Below, one piece after another: positions 41,583 to 51,303 of a stretch of DNA of 64,000 nucleotides. This DNA comes from Candidatus Fermentithermobacillus carboniphilus (GTDB lineage Bacteria; Bacillota; Sulfobacillia; Fermentithermobacillales; Fermentithermobacillaceae), in the NCBI GenBank assembly GCA_018208355.1, contig CP062796.1, positions 2,106,517-2,170,516 of the forward strand. The letters run 5' to 3'. The position numbers were made by a program, and so were the translations under genes. The first letter of the stretch is position 1, and every line of letters starts with the position of its first letter. A model generated the notes under the pieces. That model worked only from the letters and a program-made list of their open reading frames with translations, did not search any database and was not told the DNA's origin.

Positions 41583-44306
41583 ATGCGCGCTGGATATCAT
41601 TCAGAATCACCTCATGAAGTCCTTCTTCATTTCGGGACTGATGCGGCAAGGGGACTTTCCAGGAAAGAGGCTCGGCGTCGACTCAAGAGATACGGTCCCA
41701 ACCGGATAATCAAACGGAAGCGCCCGGGGTTTTTGAGCATCTTTACCGGTCAGTTCCAGGACCTTATGGTTCTCACCCTTTTGGGGGCTACCGTGATCTC
41801 AGCGGCCATGGGAGAGTTCATCGATTCTCTGGTCATAGCTTGCATAGTCGCGTTGAACGCTATCTTGGGGGCCGTCCAGGAGTACAAGGCGGAGGAGGCT
41901 TTAGAGCTTCTGGAGAACTACGCGCCGCCTAGCGCCGTTGTCGTTCGCGATGGGGCGGAACAGGAGATAGACAGAGAAGAGGTGGTGCCCGGTGACCTCC
42001 TGGTCCTTACACCCGGTCAGAGGGTGGCCGCCGATGCCCGCCTCGTAGAGGCCACGTTCCTTCAGGTGGAAGAGGCGGTTCTCACCGGTGAGGCGCTTCC
42101 TGTCAGTAAAGACGCATCTTTGATCCTTCCCTACGGTACCCCGCTGCCCGAACGTAAGAATATGGTCTTCGCCGGGACTCTGATCACCAGGGGAAAAGCC
42201 CTGGCCGTGGTCACTGCCACCGGCATGGAAACCGAGATGGGGAAAATAGCGGGCCTTTTAAGCTCGGCCACGGGCCAGAAAACGCCTCTTGAAACCCGTC
42301 TGGAATCTCTTGGTAAGGTCATCCTGGTCATCTGCCTTGCCATATGTGCGGTGCTGGGAGTCCTGGGCCTTATGAGGGGAATGCCATTCCACGAAGTGTT
42401 CCTGGCGGCGGTGAGTCTCGCCGTCGCGGCTATTCCCGAAGGCCTGCCGGCCACGGTCACTCTGTGCCTAGCCATCGGCGTCCAGAGGATGGCGAAAAAC
42501 GGCGCCATCGTGAGGAAACTCGAAGCTATCGAGACCTTGGGATCGGTGACCGTCATCTGCACCGATAAAACCGGCACCCTGACTAAGAATAAGATGGAAG
42601 TGGTTGAAATAGTTTTGCCAGAAGATCTCAGGGTACCTTCGGAGGGTACCAGGGCGTCTTCCCAGGAAACCACGGGCACATCCGTTCCGGGTCATGGTGT
42701 CGGTGGAAGAGAATCCCGTTCCCATTTCAAGTACGGCGACCGCCGCTTCCGGGAAATACTAGAGGTGGCAGTCCTGGCGTCGGACGCCCGGCATCCTCCG
42801 GGCGACCGATCTCTAGGGGAGGATCCTACAGAACAAGCCATCGTGGCCAGATCGCTGGATGCTGGCATTGATGTCGCGTTTCTCGACGAAAGACATCCTC
42901 GGTTGGCTGAGCGGAGTTTTTCTCCAGAGAGAAGGATGATGAGCACGAAAGTGAAGACTTCTGAGGGGGCGTTGATTTGCGTAAAGGGAGCTACGGATAC
43001 GGTCATCCCGCTGTGCAGAAGCCAGAAGGTTCAAGACAGGGTTATGGATCTGGGACCGAAAGACAGGGAAGCATGGGAGAAGTGGGTAGATTCGAGAGCG
43101 TCAAAAGGTATGAGGGTACTGGCCGTGGCCAAGCGAATGGAGGCGCAAGGTTCGGGAAACCGGGCGTTGAAAGGACTTCAAGAGGTCACGGATCCCGAAG
43201 GTTACCAGGAGACCGGGTTGGTTCTTCTGGGATGTCTGGTACTGGCAGATCCTTTGAGACCCCAGGCAAAAGACTCGGTGGAAAAGTGCAAGATAGCTGG
43301 TATAAGGCCAGTTTTAGTAACAGGAGACCACTTGAGGACCGCGGAGAGCGTCGCTCGAGAGACCCGGATCCTGTCCAGGGAAGAAGAGGGGATAACCGGG
43401 GAGATGCTGGACAGGATACCGGAATCACAGATACCGTCCGTAGTTGAGAGTTACCGGGTTTTTGCGAGGGTTTCTCCGGTGCACAAGCTGAAGATCGTCC
43501 GAGGGCTGAAGAAGAAGGGACATGTAGTCGCCATGACCGGTGACGGCATCAACGACGCCCCGGCCCTCAAGGAAGCCGCCGTAGGCGTTGCGATGGGATG
43601 TTCAGGCACAGATGTCGCCAGGGAGTCAAGCTCCATCATCCTCGTGGACGACGACTTTTCAACCATAGTTAAGGCGATAGAGGAGGGAAGGTGCATCTAT
43701 GAAAATATAAGGAAGTTTATCCGGTACCTTCTGTCCTGTAACCTCGGCGAAGTCATAACCATGGCGGTTTCGGCTATCTTGGGGTTGCCGCTACCCCTTT
43801 CGCCTATTCAGCTTCTGTGGACGAACCTCGTGACGGACGGCCTTCCGGCTTTGGCCCTGAGCATGGAGCCGCCGGACAGGGACATAATGAAGAAGCCCCC
43901 GCGGGACCCGAGAGAAGGAATATTCTCGCACGGCTTATTGGGCAAGATCCTCACGCGGGGTGCATACGTGGGCGGCGTAACCACCCTCATGTTCGTGGCG
44001 GGCCTAAAGTTATGGGATGTCAAGACTGCGTCCACGATGGCATTTGCTACCCTTGTGACGGTTCAGCTTGTATTTGCTCTAGACTGCCGTTCTGAAACCA
44101 AGTCATTTCTCGAAATAGGCCTTTTCTCTAACATGTATCTGGTCGGAGCGTGCGTCATATCCTGGCTCATGCTTTACGCGACGGTATGTCTTCAGCCGCT
44201 GAGAGTGGTTTTCGATACCGTTCCCTTGAGTATTTCCCAGTGGCTGGGAATCTTTTTCGTCTCGGTATTGCCTGCCGTTTTCGGGGTGGTGTTCCGGAAG
44301 GGATAG
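41583..44306 (+). CDS. Calcium-type P2 cation-transporting ATPase
   Basis: A 907-residue P-type ATPase of the SERCA/PMCA-like bacterial group. The N terminus is the cation ATPase domain (GTDAARGLSRKEARRRLKRYGP). The actuator loop is VLTGEALPVSK; TM4 has the PEGLP ion motif (AAIPEGLPATVTLCLAIGVQ); the phosphorylation site is CTDKTGTLTKNKM; the hinge is MTGDGINDAPAL; and TM5-TM6 has NLVTDGLPALALSMEPPD. About ten membrane segments are expected. Ca2+ is the likely substrate from PEGLP and the TM6 acids, but Mg or Mn cannot be excluded. ATG 41583 follows GGAGGGAG at 13 nt, a loose spacing. Confidence 0.9.
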   Translation: MRAGYHSESPHEVLLHFGTDAARGLSRKEARRRLKRYGPNRIIKRKRPGFLSIFTGQFQDLMVLTLLGATVISAAMGEFIDSLVIACIVALNAILGAVQEYKAEEALELLENYAPPSAVVVRDGAEQEIDREEVVPGDLLVLTPGQRVAADARLVEATFLQVEEAVLTGEALPVSKDASLILPYGTPLPERKNMVFAGTLITRGKALAVVTATGMETEMGKIAGLLSSATGQKTPLETRLESLGKVILVICLAICAVLGVLGLMRGMPFHEVFLAAVSLAVAAIPEGLPATVTLCLAIGVQRMAKNGAIVRKLEAIETLGSVTVICTDKTGTLTKNKMEVVEIVLPEDLRVPSEGTRASSQETTGTSVPGHGVGGRESRSHFKYGDRRFREILEVAVLASDARHPPGDRSLGEDPTEQAIVARSLDAGIDVAFLDERHPRLAERSFSPERRMMSTKVKTSEGALICVKGATDTVIPLCRSQKVQDRVMDLGPKDREAWEKWVDSRASKGMRVLAVAKRMEAQGSGNRALKGLQEVTDPEGYQETGLVLLGCLVLADPLRPQAKDSVEKCKIAGIRPVLVTGDHLRTAESVARETRILSREEEGITGEMLDRIPESQIPSVVESYRVFARVSPVHKLKIVRGLKKKGHVVAMTGDGINDAPALKEAAVGVAMGCSGTDVARESSSIILVDDDFSTIVKAIEEGRCIYENIRKFIRYLLSCNLGEVITMAVSAILGLPLPLSPIQLLWTNLVTDGLPALALSMEPPDRDIMKKPPRDPREGIFSHGLLGKILTRGAYVGGVTTLMFVAGLKLWDVKTASTMAFATLVTVQLVFALDCRSETKSFLEIGLFSNMYLVGACVISWLMLYATVCLQPLRVVFDTVPLSISQWLGIFFVSVLPAVFGVVFRKG

Positions 44307-44325
44307 TGGTGGCTTTCTGGGGTAT

Positions 44326-44358
44326 CCCGGCTAAGCGGGTTTTCCCCGCTGTGCCGGG
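44326..44358. terminator. Bidirectional terminator
   Basis: CCCGGC/GCCGGG (44326-44331 with 44353-44358) encloses AGCGGG-TTTTC-CCCGCT (44334-44350). It lies between the convergent P2 ATPase and flavoprotein genes. Confidence 0.75.
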
Positions 44359-44376
44359 AATGTGACTGCACCGGGG

Positions 44377-45678
44377 TTACGCTTGCAAGAACGCCCCTTC
44401 CATACCGGCTGCTCTGACCCTGTGCTTGACTTCCTCCGGGTCAGGTGTGTAAAGTCCCAGTGACTTCATGCGCTCGAAATACACCGACCCTGCAAAGGTG
44501 TAAGAAGCCGAAAGACCGTACGCGCCATCCTCGGAAGGTTTTCCGTCCGGGCCGATTCCGCTCTGTTTTACGTAGTCTCCTATAGCGAGGGTGGGCGGTA
44601 TCACCGTCAGGCCTTTGCCCAGCGCCAGGAGAGCCGCGTTTCGGCCTGCCAGAGCCCCGGTAACTATAGCCTCGGTGTGTCCCACGCAGACTCCCGAGCG
44701 TTCTCCGCCGACGAAAAGGTTACGGGCGCCCGAGACTTTCATCGTGTCATCCCTGGGAGAGACCGCCGTGAGCCGGACAGAGTTACCTTTCCCGCCTGCC
44801 AGGGGATCCGCATACCTCGCGTTTTCCAGGCCGGGGACAGAGCGCAGGTCTTCCAAAGGGAAGTAGGGCGCCATCAGCTTGGCGTGTCCGGTGTCCAGGA
44901 GCACGATCGACTCTGCGTATTCGGGAAGCGCATATTGCTGGCATACTTTGGACTCAAGCTTCTTGCGGTTGACCAGTCTTTCGGGAAGAGGGATGACTAC
45001 GACGCCCGAAGAGTCGAGTTCCCCCCTGATGGACGATCCCAGCGTTTCCTTATATATTTTGCACGACCCCGACATGGCTCCGAAGGTGCCCTTTCTCCTT
45101 GTCGACATGTACTCCGGGAGGCCCATGAGGGAGGTCAGGCTCACTCTGGGGCCGAAAGAAGGGCACCTTTGGATGCAGCAGGCGCACCCGTTCCCGAATT
45201 TCAGGCACATCCCGGGAGGTCCCGAGGACCCCGTCGTATCCACAAAGGCGTGGGCCGAGAACCTGTCCCCGTCTTCGGATTCTACGTGGGCGATTGTCCC
45301 GTCTTTCGCTTTGAGACCGGTTATCCTCTTTCCGAAATAGACCGTCACGCCCCTCTCTCGAAGGAGACTTCTTGCAAGAGGCTCGGCTACAAGCACGTCG
45401 TATAGATTGGCGTGGTTGTGACCGGGAAAACTGATGTTGCGGTGACGCGCGATGCTGTCGGTGAGCGCAAAGAGATCGCCGAAACCCATGGCTATGGCTT
45501 CTTCCGCCGCCACGAATCTTCCATTGTTTCTCATTATTCCTCCAACGAGACCGGCTCCCAAGAGCATGTCGGTTCTCTCACATATCGCGACGTCGATGCC
45601 AAGTTTTCTCGCTGCGACGGCAGCCGAAACCCCCGCCCACCCGCCGCCTACCACGATGACCTGATGGTACTTTTTCAT
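44377..45678 (-). CDS. FAD-dependent oxidoreductase
   Basis: A 433-residue flavoprotein. The N-terminal dinucleotide fold is VIVVGGGWAGVSAAVAARKL with ICERTDMLLGAGLVGGIMR; later NLFVGGERSGVCVGHTEAIV is the FAD-closing motif of the GidA/FAD_oxidored type. An internal Cys-rich patch, NGCACCIQRCPSFGP, may hold a redox disulfide or iron-sulfur cluster. ATG 45678 has GGGGGAGGAT upstream and overlaps the partner gene by ATGA, so the two form one unit. The substrate is unknown. Confidence 0.85.
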   Translation of the reverse strand: MKKYHQVIVVGGGWAGVSAAVAARKLGIDVAICERTDMLLGAGLVGGIMRNNGRFVAAEEAIAMGFGDLFALTDSIARHRNISFPGHNHANLYDVLVAEPLARSLLRERGVTVYFGKRITGLKAKDGTIAHVESEDGDRFSAHAFVDTTGSSGPPGMCLKFGNGCACCIQRCPSFGPRVSLTSLMGLPEYMSTRRKGTFGAMSGSCKIYKETLGSSIRGELDSSGVVVIPLPERLVNRKKLESKVCQQYALPEYAESIVLLDTGHAKLMAPYFPLEDLRSVPGLENARYADPLAGGKGNSVRLTAVSPRDDTMKVSGARNLFVGGERSGVCVGHTEAIVTGALAGRNAALLALGKGLTVIPPTLAIGDYVKQSGIGPDGKPSEDGAYGLSASYTFAGSVYFERMKSLGLYTPDPEEVKHRVRAAGMEGAFLQA

Positions 45679-46679
45679 GGCAAATCCTCCCCCAGGTAGT
45701 CATGTAAAGTGACTTGAGCCTTACATCCGCGGAGCCCGCTGACAAGACATGACCCGCATATCCCTTCGGCACACGTCATGGTGAGGTTGGACATCCAGGT
45801 AAAGCCCGGTCTCTCGCCAGTCAGGTCTTCCAGCCTGTCGAGGATGCCCTTCAACGCCCGGTGCTGAATGTCCGGGCCTGCGCTTACCACTAGGTCATAC
45901 CTGGTACCGGCGAGCTCTTGTGCCACGCGGCCCAAGTTGTGGTCCACTTCTTTCGGGAGTATTTCCACGTCAACCGGGAGTGCCTTCAGCATTTCCTCGA
46001 TGAAGACCACGCCAAGCTGCCCCGGACCCAAAAGCACTTTCAAAGAGCCGCCTCTATGGTTGATGTGCCTTGCCAGTTGGGGCACGGCGACCTGTCCCAT
46101 GCCCTTGGCGATGACCAGGACATTGCCGGCGCTGTATCTCTGGAGATCTCGAAAACCATGAAGCCCCGACCAAAAAGGGGCTACGACCAGGAGCTCCGCG
46201 CCTTCCAGGCTCGACTCCGCAAGGGCCCGCGTCTTGGGTCCCAGCACTTCTACGGCAAGGGTTACTCGGCCGTCTCGCACGTCCATCACCGATACCGGCA
46301 CGTTGAACCTTTCCCGGGTCCCCGGCGGACGAACCAGGACGAAAGACCCCGGAAAACCACACCACCTGGCGATTTCATCCGGGAGATGGAGTTCCAGGAC
46401 GAATGCGCGGGGCGTCGCGTCGCCTGGCAAAACCAGATCTTTTCTCCGCCCGATGCTTGCCTTTACCTCACGGCGTCCTGGCTTGGGGACGGCCTGGTTT
46501 CTCAAGAATTCCTGGTAAACACAAAGACCGCTCCACCCGCATACGCATGCTTCCTCTCCTCTCAAGAGTGAGCAGGCCACGCACTCCCCGAGCGCCGCAA
46601 GAGCGCAGGGGCAATACTCTGACCCGGCGTCAAAACAGGTGACTGACGGTCTCTTATGCCGGTTTATGATCGTGTTCAT
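45675..46679 (-). CDS. PyrK-like FAD/NAD(P) and [2Fe-2S] electron-transfer subunit with Cys-rich N terminus
   Basis: A 334-residue protein in three parts. Residues 22-60 are Cys-rich (YCPCALAALGECVACSLL, EEACVCGWSGLCVY), suggesting an iron-sulfur or zinc module. A ferredoxin-reductase-type FAD/NAD domain follows (PGSFVLVRPPGTRERFNVP; NVLVIAKGMGQVAVPQLARH). The C terminus has TCAEGICGSCLVSGLRGC, the [2Fe-2S] site of dihydroorotate dehydrogenase B electron-transfer subunits. No pyrD or pyrimidine gene is near, so it likely passes NAD(P)H electrons to the adjacent flavoprotein. ATG 46679 lies 3 nt after GGGAGG, an unusually tight spacing. Confidence 0.85.
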   Translation of the reverse strand: MNTIINRHKRPSVTCFDAGSEYCPCALAALGECVACSLLRGEEACVCGWSGLCVYQEFLRNQAVPKPGRREVKASIGRRKDLVLPGDATPRAFVLELHLPDEIARWCGFPGSFVLVRPPGTRERFNVPVSVMDVRDGRVTLAVEVLGPKTRALAESSLEGAELLVVAPFWSGLHGFRDLQRYSAGNVLVIAKGMGQVAVPQLARHINHRGGSLKVLLGPGQLGVVFIEEMLKALPVDVEILPKEVDHNLGRVAQELAGTRYDLVVSAGPDIQHRALKGILDRLEDLTGERPGFTWMSNLTMTCAEGICGSCLVSGLRGCKAQVTLHDYLGEDLP

Positions 46680-46737
46680 TTACCTCCCCCCCGATCATCA
46701 AGGTATGAGGAACTAAAAGGTAAGGTCCGCCGGAACA

Positions 46738-46818
46738 CGAGGAATAGAGGTGGCGCCGCAAAGACCTTTAGCTCGTGGTCGTCTTCCTTCAAGAGGTGGA
46801 GCCCGAGGAATAGAGGTG
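46738..46818 (+). repeat. Two direct repeats in the divergent spacer
   Basis: CGAGGAATAGAGGTG occurs at 46738-46752 and 46804-46818, 66 bp apart, in the 220-bp gap between the divergent redox operon and the debranching enzyme gene. The surrounding sequence is otherwise featureless; a regulatory site pair or chance duplication are both possible. Confidence 0.5.
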
Positions 46819-46899
46819 TCGCCCCCGGGTGAAAACTGCCTCATAAGGACCTTCCGAGACGGAAAACCCGGAATACCGACGGCAGAAGGAGGTGATCTT

Positions 46900-49080
46900 T
46901 TGGATTTAGGGTTACTCAAACCCTCGCTGCAGGAGTGGCTCGAGACCGACGGGCTGGGCGGTTTTGCCTCGTCTACGACTGCCGGGATCCATACCCGCCG
47001 TTATCACGGCTGGCTTTTCCTTTCGGGCAAGGACCCGGGCGAAAGGTGGCTTGCCCTCAGCAAGCTGGAAGACGTTTGCAAGAGCCCAGACGGGGTCTGG
47101 GAATTGTCGTCTAATTTTTACCCAGGTACCACATACCCCAGGGGAATAGATCACCTGTGGGCTTTCGCAAAAGACCCGTTTGCCAGGTTCATATTCAAGG
47201 TGGGCAAGACTTTCCTGGAGAGAGAGATATTCATGGTGCGAGGGGTTCCCGGGGTCTTTTGCCGCTACAAACTGAAAGACGGTCTCAAGATAGCAGGGCG
47301 TGAGGCCATTACCCTATCATTGAGACCCCTCTGTAACGCCAGATTTTACCACAATATATCCAGAGAAGGTTCCTGGTCTCCCCGAATCCACCGTTTGGGG
47401 GATGCAGTCCTGTTAGACACCCATCCCGCCTGGGGAGGGCTACTTCTAGCCTGCTGCCCGGGAAGTTTCGTCGAAGCACCCTGCTGGTACAGAAACATGG
47501 TATATCCGCGTGAGCGCGAGAGAGGTCTGGATTACCTGGAGGACCATTTCAGTCCGGGATATTTCTCGGCTGCTCTTTATCCTGGTGAGGAGGTCGTGTT
47601 CTATGCGGGACCCGTGCCGAAAGGACCGGAAAGGTTCGGAGAAGCCCTTTTCGCGGGACTTGAAGATACGCTGGCCGAGCGACTGAGAGAAATGACCCTC
47701 GAGGATTTTACGGGGACTCTGCGCGAGACTGCCCTGTCGCTCGCGGAAATGGAGCGCCAGAGAAGAGAAGAGATTTTCCTTTCTGGCGGAACGGGACTTT
47801 TGGGGAAACTCTTTTTGGCCGGGGACCAGTTCATAGTCAATGTATCGGGGAAAAGCTCGATAATTGCCGGGTATCACTGGTTCGGCGAGTGGGGAAGGGA
47901 CTCTTTCATATCGCTGCCGGGCCTCCTCCTCGCTTCTGGAAGGTTCGCTGATGCCAAAGAAGTGTTCTTGCGATTTTCGGCGGCAATTGAAGGAGGCCTT
48001 GTGCCCAACAGGTTCGAAGAGGGACGTGGAGCGGCATATAACTCTGCTGACGCTTCTTTGTGGTTCATAGATGCCCTCTCCAGGTACGAGAAGATTTCGG
48101 GGGACTCAGGACTGGTGATCGCCCTGTTGCCGAAGGTAAAAGCTATCGTTGAAGCGTACATGGCCGGAACCTCAAACGGTATACGTATGGACAGTGACGG
48201 TTTGCTCTGCGCGGGCTCCAGGGAAACCCAGCTCACCTGGATGGACGCGTGCGTCGACGGCATGCCCGTGACCCCGAGGGAAGGGTATCCTGTTGAGGTC
48301 AACGCCTTGTGGATCCAGGCCCTTGACCTCTTGGGCAACTGGTGCAAGAGGTTTGGGGACACCCATGCACAAGCTTCCCTTCCATCGCCGGCGTTTGGAA
48401 CCCGAGGAACACCCAAAGGCGAAAGCCGGAGCCGGGCCGAGGCCTGGACCGAAACCCCGCTTGCCCCGACCGGTGACCTTCAGCCTGACAGCTCAAAGTA
48501 TTTCAGGATAGCTCACCTGGCCCGGAAAGAGTTTCTCAGACGTTTTGTCTGGCCGGGGGTGGGGCTTTATGACCGGGTGGATTGTAAGGGTCCGGTCGCA
48601 GAAATCCGCCCTAATCAAGTGATAGCGGCAGCACTCCCCGGGCTTGATCTACCCCATCAGGTACTGATGGAAGTGTGGAACACCGCCGTGACCAAGCTTT
48701 TGACGCCTCACGGCTTGAGGAGCCTCGCACCTTCCTCAGCCGGGTACGCCGGGACCTATAAGGGCGGACCCCGCGATCGCGACCGGGCCTACCATCAGGG
48801 GACTGCCTGGCCCTGGCTTTTTGGACCGTTATTCGATCTGGCGGGCAAGATTTCCACGGGCGTGCCAGGCTTCCAAAGCCTCCGCGAGGAGTTATTTTCG
48901 GTCCTTTTGTCCCACGTGTCCAGGCTCGACGCCAACCCTTGCATCGGCACTATTTTTGAGGTCGCATCGGGGGACCCGCCATACGAACCGGATGGAGCAG
49001 TTGCCCAGGCCTGGAGCGTGGCGGAAGTCACGAAGATCATCTCTCACTTCCGCGGCCTCGAGAAAGATATAAATGCCTGA
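46900..49080 (+). CDS. Archaeal-type glycogen debranching enzyme (GH133)
   Basis: Amylo-alpha-1,6-glucosidase-type protein of about 726 residues. The N-terminal GDE_N domain starts EWLETDGLGGFASSTTAGIH with RRYHGWL. The C-terminal (alpha/alpha)6 barrel has GYHWFGEWGRDSFISLPGL, NSADASLWFIDAL, TWMDACVDG, EVNALWIQAL and HQGTAWPWLFGPLFD, all GH133 features. A low-complexity insert (TRGTPKGESRSRAEAWTETP) interrupts the barrel. TTG 46900 has a perfect AGAAGGAGGTGATC upstream; ATG 46750 has none. It lies 36 bp before a GT4 gene, suggesting a storage-glucan operon. Confidence 0.9.
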   Translation: MDLGLLKPSLQEWLETDGLGGFASSTTAGIHTRRYHGWLFLSGKDPGERWLALSKLEDVCKSPDGVWELSSNFYPGTTYPRGIDHLWAFAKDPFARFIFKVGKTFLEREIFMVRGVPGVFCRYKLKDGLKIAGREAITLSLRPLCNARFYHNISREGSWSPRIHRLGDAVLLDTHPAWGGLLLACCPGSFVEAPCWYRNMVYPRERERGLDYLEDHFSPGYFSAALYPGEEVVFYAGPVPKGPERFGEALFAGLEDTLAERLREMTLEDFTGTLRETALSLAEMERQRREEIFLSGGTGLLGKLFLAGDQFIVNVSGKSSIIAGYHWFGEWGRDSFISLPGLLLASGRFADAKEVFLRFSAAIEGGLVPNRFEEGRGAAYNSADASLWFIDALSRYEKISGDSGLVIALLPKVKAIVEAYMAGTSNGIRMDSDGLLCAGSRETQLTWMDACVDGMPVTPREGYPVEVNALWIQALDLLGNWCKRFGDTHAQASLPSPAFGTRGTPKGESRSRAEAWTETPLAPTGDLQPDSSKYFRIAHLARKEFLRRFVWPGVGLYDRVDCKGPVAEIRPNQVIAAALPGLDLPHQVLMEVWNTAVTKLLTPHGLRSLAPSSAGYAGTYKGGPRDRDRAYHQGTAWPWLFGPLFDLAGKISTGVPGFQSLREELFSVLLSHVSRLDANPCIGTIFEVASGDPPYEPDGAVAQAWSVAEVTKIISHFRGLEKDINA

Positions 49081-49116
49081 AAACCTGGGTATTACCATGA
49101 GTTGAGGTGATTTTGA

Positions 49117-50484
49117 GTGAGCCTGAAAATTCTCATGCTGGCCTGGGAATATCCGCCTGACCACGTCGGTGGCCTTGGAAGGCACGTCTGTCACCTCGCG
49201 CGGGCCATGACCGGTAAAGGAGCCAGAGTTACGGTGTTGACGCGGGGAGTTCCCGGACAACCTCCCGAACGAGACGACTCGGGCGTCACGGTGATTTCGG
49301 CCCAGCCGTACGGATTACACCCGCCCGACTTCGTCACCTGGGCGGCCGAGTTTAACGTGAGTCTCCTGGAAACCTGTAACCGTCTTTTTTCAAGGGGCGA
49401 CTTCGATCTCGTGCACGCGCATGACTGGATCGTGGCTTACGCCGCACGGGCTCTCAAGCATTCGTGGGAGGTGCCCCTCATCGCAACGGTCCACGCTACA
49501 GAGTTCGGACGCCAGAAAGGTCTTCATACTCCCATGCAGCACCACATTTCTGAAACAGAGTGGTGGCTGTGCTACGAAGCCTGGAAGGTTATTACCTGCA
49601 GCCGGTACATGAAAGACGAAGTCCTTCGGGTGTTCAGCGTTCCAGGCGACAAGGTAGAGGTCATCCCTAACGGGATCTCGGATTCCTGGTTCGAGGTTGC
49701 GCGGCGTCCGGATCCCGAACCCCTCGTCATTTACGTCGGAAGGTTAGTACCGGAAAAAGGCCCCCATATCCTCGTCGAAGCCATGTCCGATGTCCTCATC
49801 GACTTTCCCACCGCCAGGCTGGTTCTGGCCGGAAGCGGTCCGATGGAGGGGGATCTCAAGAAAATGATCTACGAAAGGGGTCTCGGGAAGGTGGTCGACA
49901 TGCCTGGACACCTGGGCGACGGCGCCCTGAAGGGTCTGTATTCGAGAAGCTGGGTTGCCTGTTTCCCGAGTTCCTACGAGCCTTTCGGTATAGTCGCCCT
50001 CGAAGCCATGGCGACCGGAGTTCCGTGTGTGGTAGGGGATGCGGGAGGTCTTCGCGAAATAGTCGAGGATAAAGTCACAGGCCTCGTGGTTCCCCCTGAG
50101 GAAGCCGGCGCGCTGGCGAGGGCGGTAAAACTGCTTCTCGGCGATAGGCTTCTGGGAGGATACCTTTCGGAAAACGCAAAAAGGATTGCCAGAGAGAGGT
50201 TCTCCTGGCCCGATATAGCAGGGAGAACCCTCCAGGTCTATGAGGAAGTCCTCAATACCCGGGAACTCGTCAGGCTCCGGGAGGAGCGCCCGCCATTGGT
50301 ATCCCGCAAGACCCTGTTCAGACCGCCCACGCAAGACAGGGTCTTCACGACCCGCGTCCTGCGTGGGGAGGAAAAAACTGAAAAATCTGTCGTGGAAGAA
50401 AAAGCAGCCGCCGGTTCGGGTGACTTTTTGCAGGAAGGTAGTGCTCAGGGCGCGGGAGGTGACAGGATCTTCTTTGATAGGTGA
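49117..50484 (+). CDS. Family 4 glycosyltransferase
   Basis: A 455-residue GT-B enzyme. The N-terminal glycine loop is PPDHVGGLGRHV (acceptor side), then LVHAHDWIVAYAARAL. The donor domain has VIYVGRLVPEKGPHILVEAM and FPSSYEPFGIVALEAMATGV with the E-x7-E pattern, and GLREIVEDKVTGLVVPP. Pairing with a debranching enzyme suggests a glycogen-synthase-like or maltose-1-phosphate-type function, but GT4 donors vary. The last ~60 residues (TRVLRGEEKTEKSVVEEK) are a charged disordered tail. GTG 49117 follows GAGGTGAT. Confidence 0.88.
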   Translation: MSLKILMLAWEYPPDHVGGLGRHVCHLARAMTGKGARVTVLTRGVPGQPPERDDSGVTVISAQPYGLHPPDFVTWAAEFNVSLLETCNRLFSRGDFDLVHAHDWIVAYAARALKHSWEVPLIATVHATEFGRQKGLHTPMQHHISETEWWLCYEAWKVITCSRYMKDEVLRVFSVPGDKVEVIPNGISDSWFEVARRPDPEPLVIYVGRLVPEKGPHILVEAMSDVLIDFPTARLVLAGSGPMEGDLKKMIYERGLGKVVDMPGHLGDGALKGLYSRSWVACFPSSYEPFGIVALEAMATGVPCVVGDAGGLREIVEDKVTGLVVPPEEAGALARAVKLLLGDRLLGGYLSENAKRIARERFSWPDIAGRTLQVYEEVLNTRELVRLREERPPLVSRKTLFRPPTQDRVFTTRVLRGEEKTEKSVVEEKAAAGSGDFLQEGSAQGAGGDRIFFDR

Positions 50485-50575
50485 TCATCGATATTGTGAC
50501 TTCGTTCGCAAGCGCGATACGTCATGTTATGATGTTCTTTGGTGACGAACGGGCGCGGAGACGTTCTCGGGGGTG

Positions 50576-51182
50576 GTGTCTATCACTGCGGAGATGGTTC
50601 TGAGCGTATTCGGGGGTTTGGGATTGTTCCTGTACGGCATGTTCCAAGATGGGCGATGGACTCCAGAGAGCTGCCGGCGAGAGGATGAGGCGGATCCTCG
50701 AGGCGTTGACCAATAACCGTTTTGTCGGCGTTATGGTTGGGATGATCGTCACAGCAGTCATCCAGTCGTCCAGCGCCACAACCGTCATGGTCGTGAGCTT
50801 CAATCATAGAACACGGGCCCAAGTACCTCGATGCGCGTCTTATCTCAACTCCGTTTAGCGCGGTGATGCAGACGAAAAAAGAGGTGGTTAGGATGGCCAA
50901 CCTCTGTTATGAGAACTTGGAAACTGCTGTTGCCATATTTATGGGAGACAAAAAGCGAGACCGGAGACGTTTTGGCGACATAGAGAAGGTCACAGATGAA
51001 ATCGAAGAAGCCGTAAGTTATTATGTGGCTAAACTATCTCAGCAGGACGTGACCGCCACATACGCGGGCTTAACCAGGGGAGATGCTACCCTACCTCAGG
51101 AGTGGTGTATCTCGACCTTTTGAGCCACCTAGAACGGATAAGGGACCATGCTGTCAACATAGCTGAAGAGGTCATCGGCTAA
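50576..51182 (+). pseudogene. Remnant of Na/Pi cotransporter with PhoU domain
   Basis: Fragments of an NptA/PNaS-type transporter in three frames. The N-terminal start is ITAEMVLSVFGGLGLFLYGM; after a frameshift near 50650 it continues MGDGLQRAAGERMRRILEAL and TAVIQSSSATTVMVVSF. The rest of the membrane core is deleted and the sequence rejoins in the C-terminal PhoU part (PKYLDARLISTPFSAVMQTK, KKEVVRMANLCYENLE). A last frameshift near 51100 leads to YLDLLSHLERIRDHAVNIAE and TAA at 51180. The single QSSSATT box (normally two) confirms loss of the core. It cannot make a working transporter. Confidence 0.85.
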
Positions 51183-51303
51183 AAGGAGCGTTTGTCCAGT
51201 TTTCTGGGCCTGCGCGGGCTCCCGGAGTCTACTTTTTCTTTGACCCACATAACATGGAGAAGAACCGCGATTCGCTCCTGCCGGCAAAGGAGAGTCAGAG
51301 GAA

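Noticed and set aside
41299..41709. 136-codon open frame upstream of the P2 ATPase
   Set aside because: It is out of frame with the ATPase, crosses the hairpin region and has no recognisable domain or SD.
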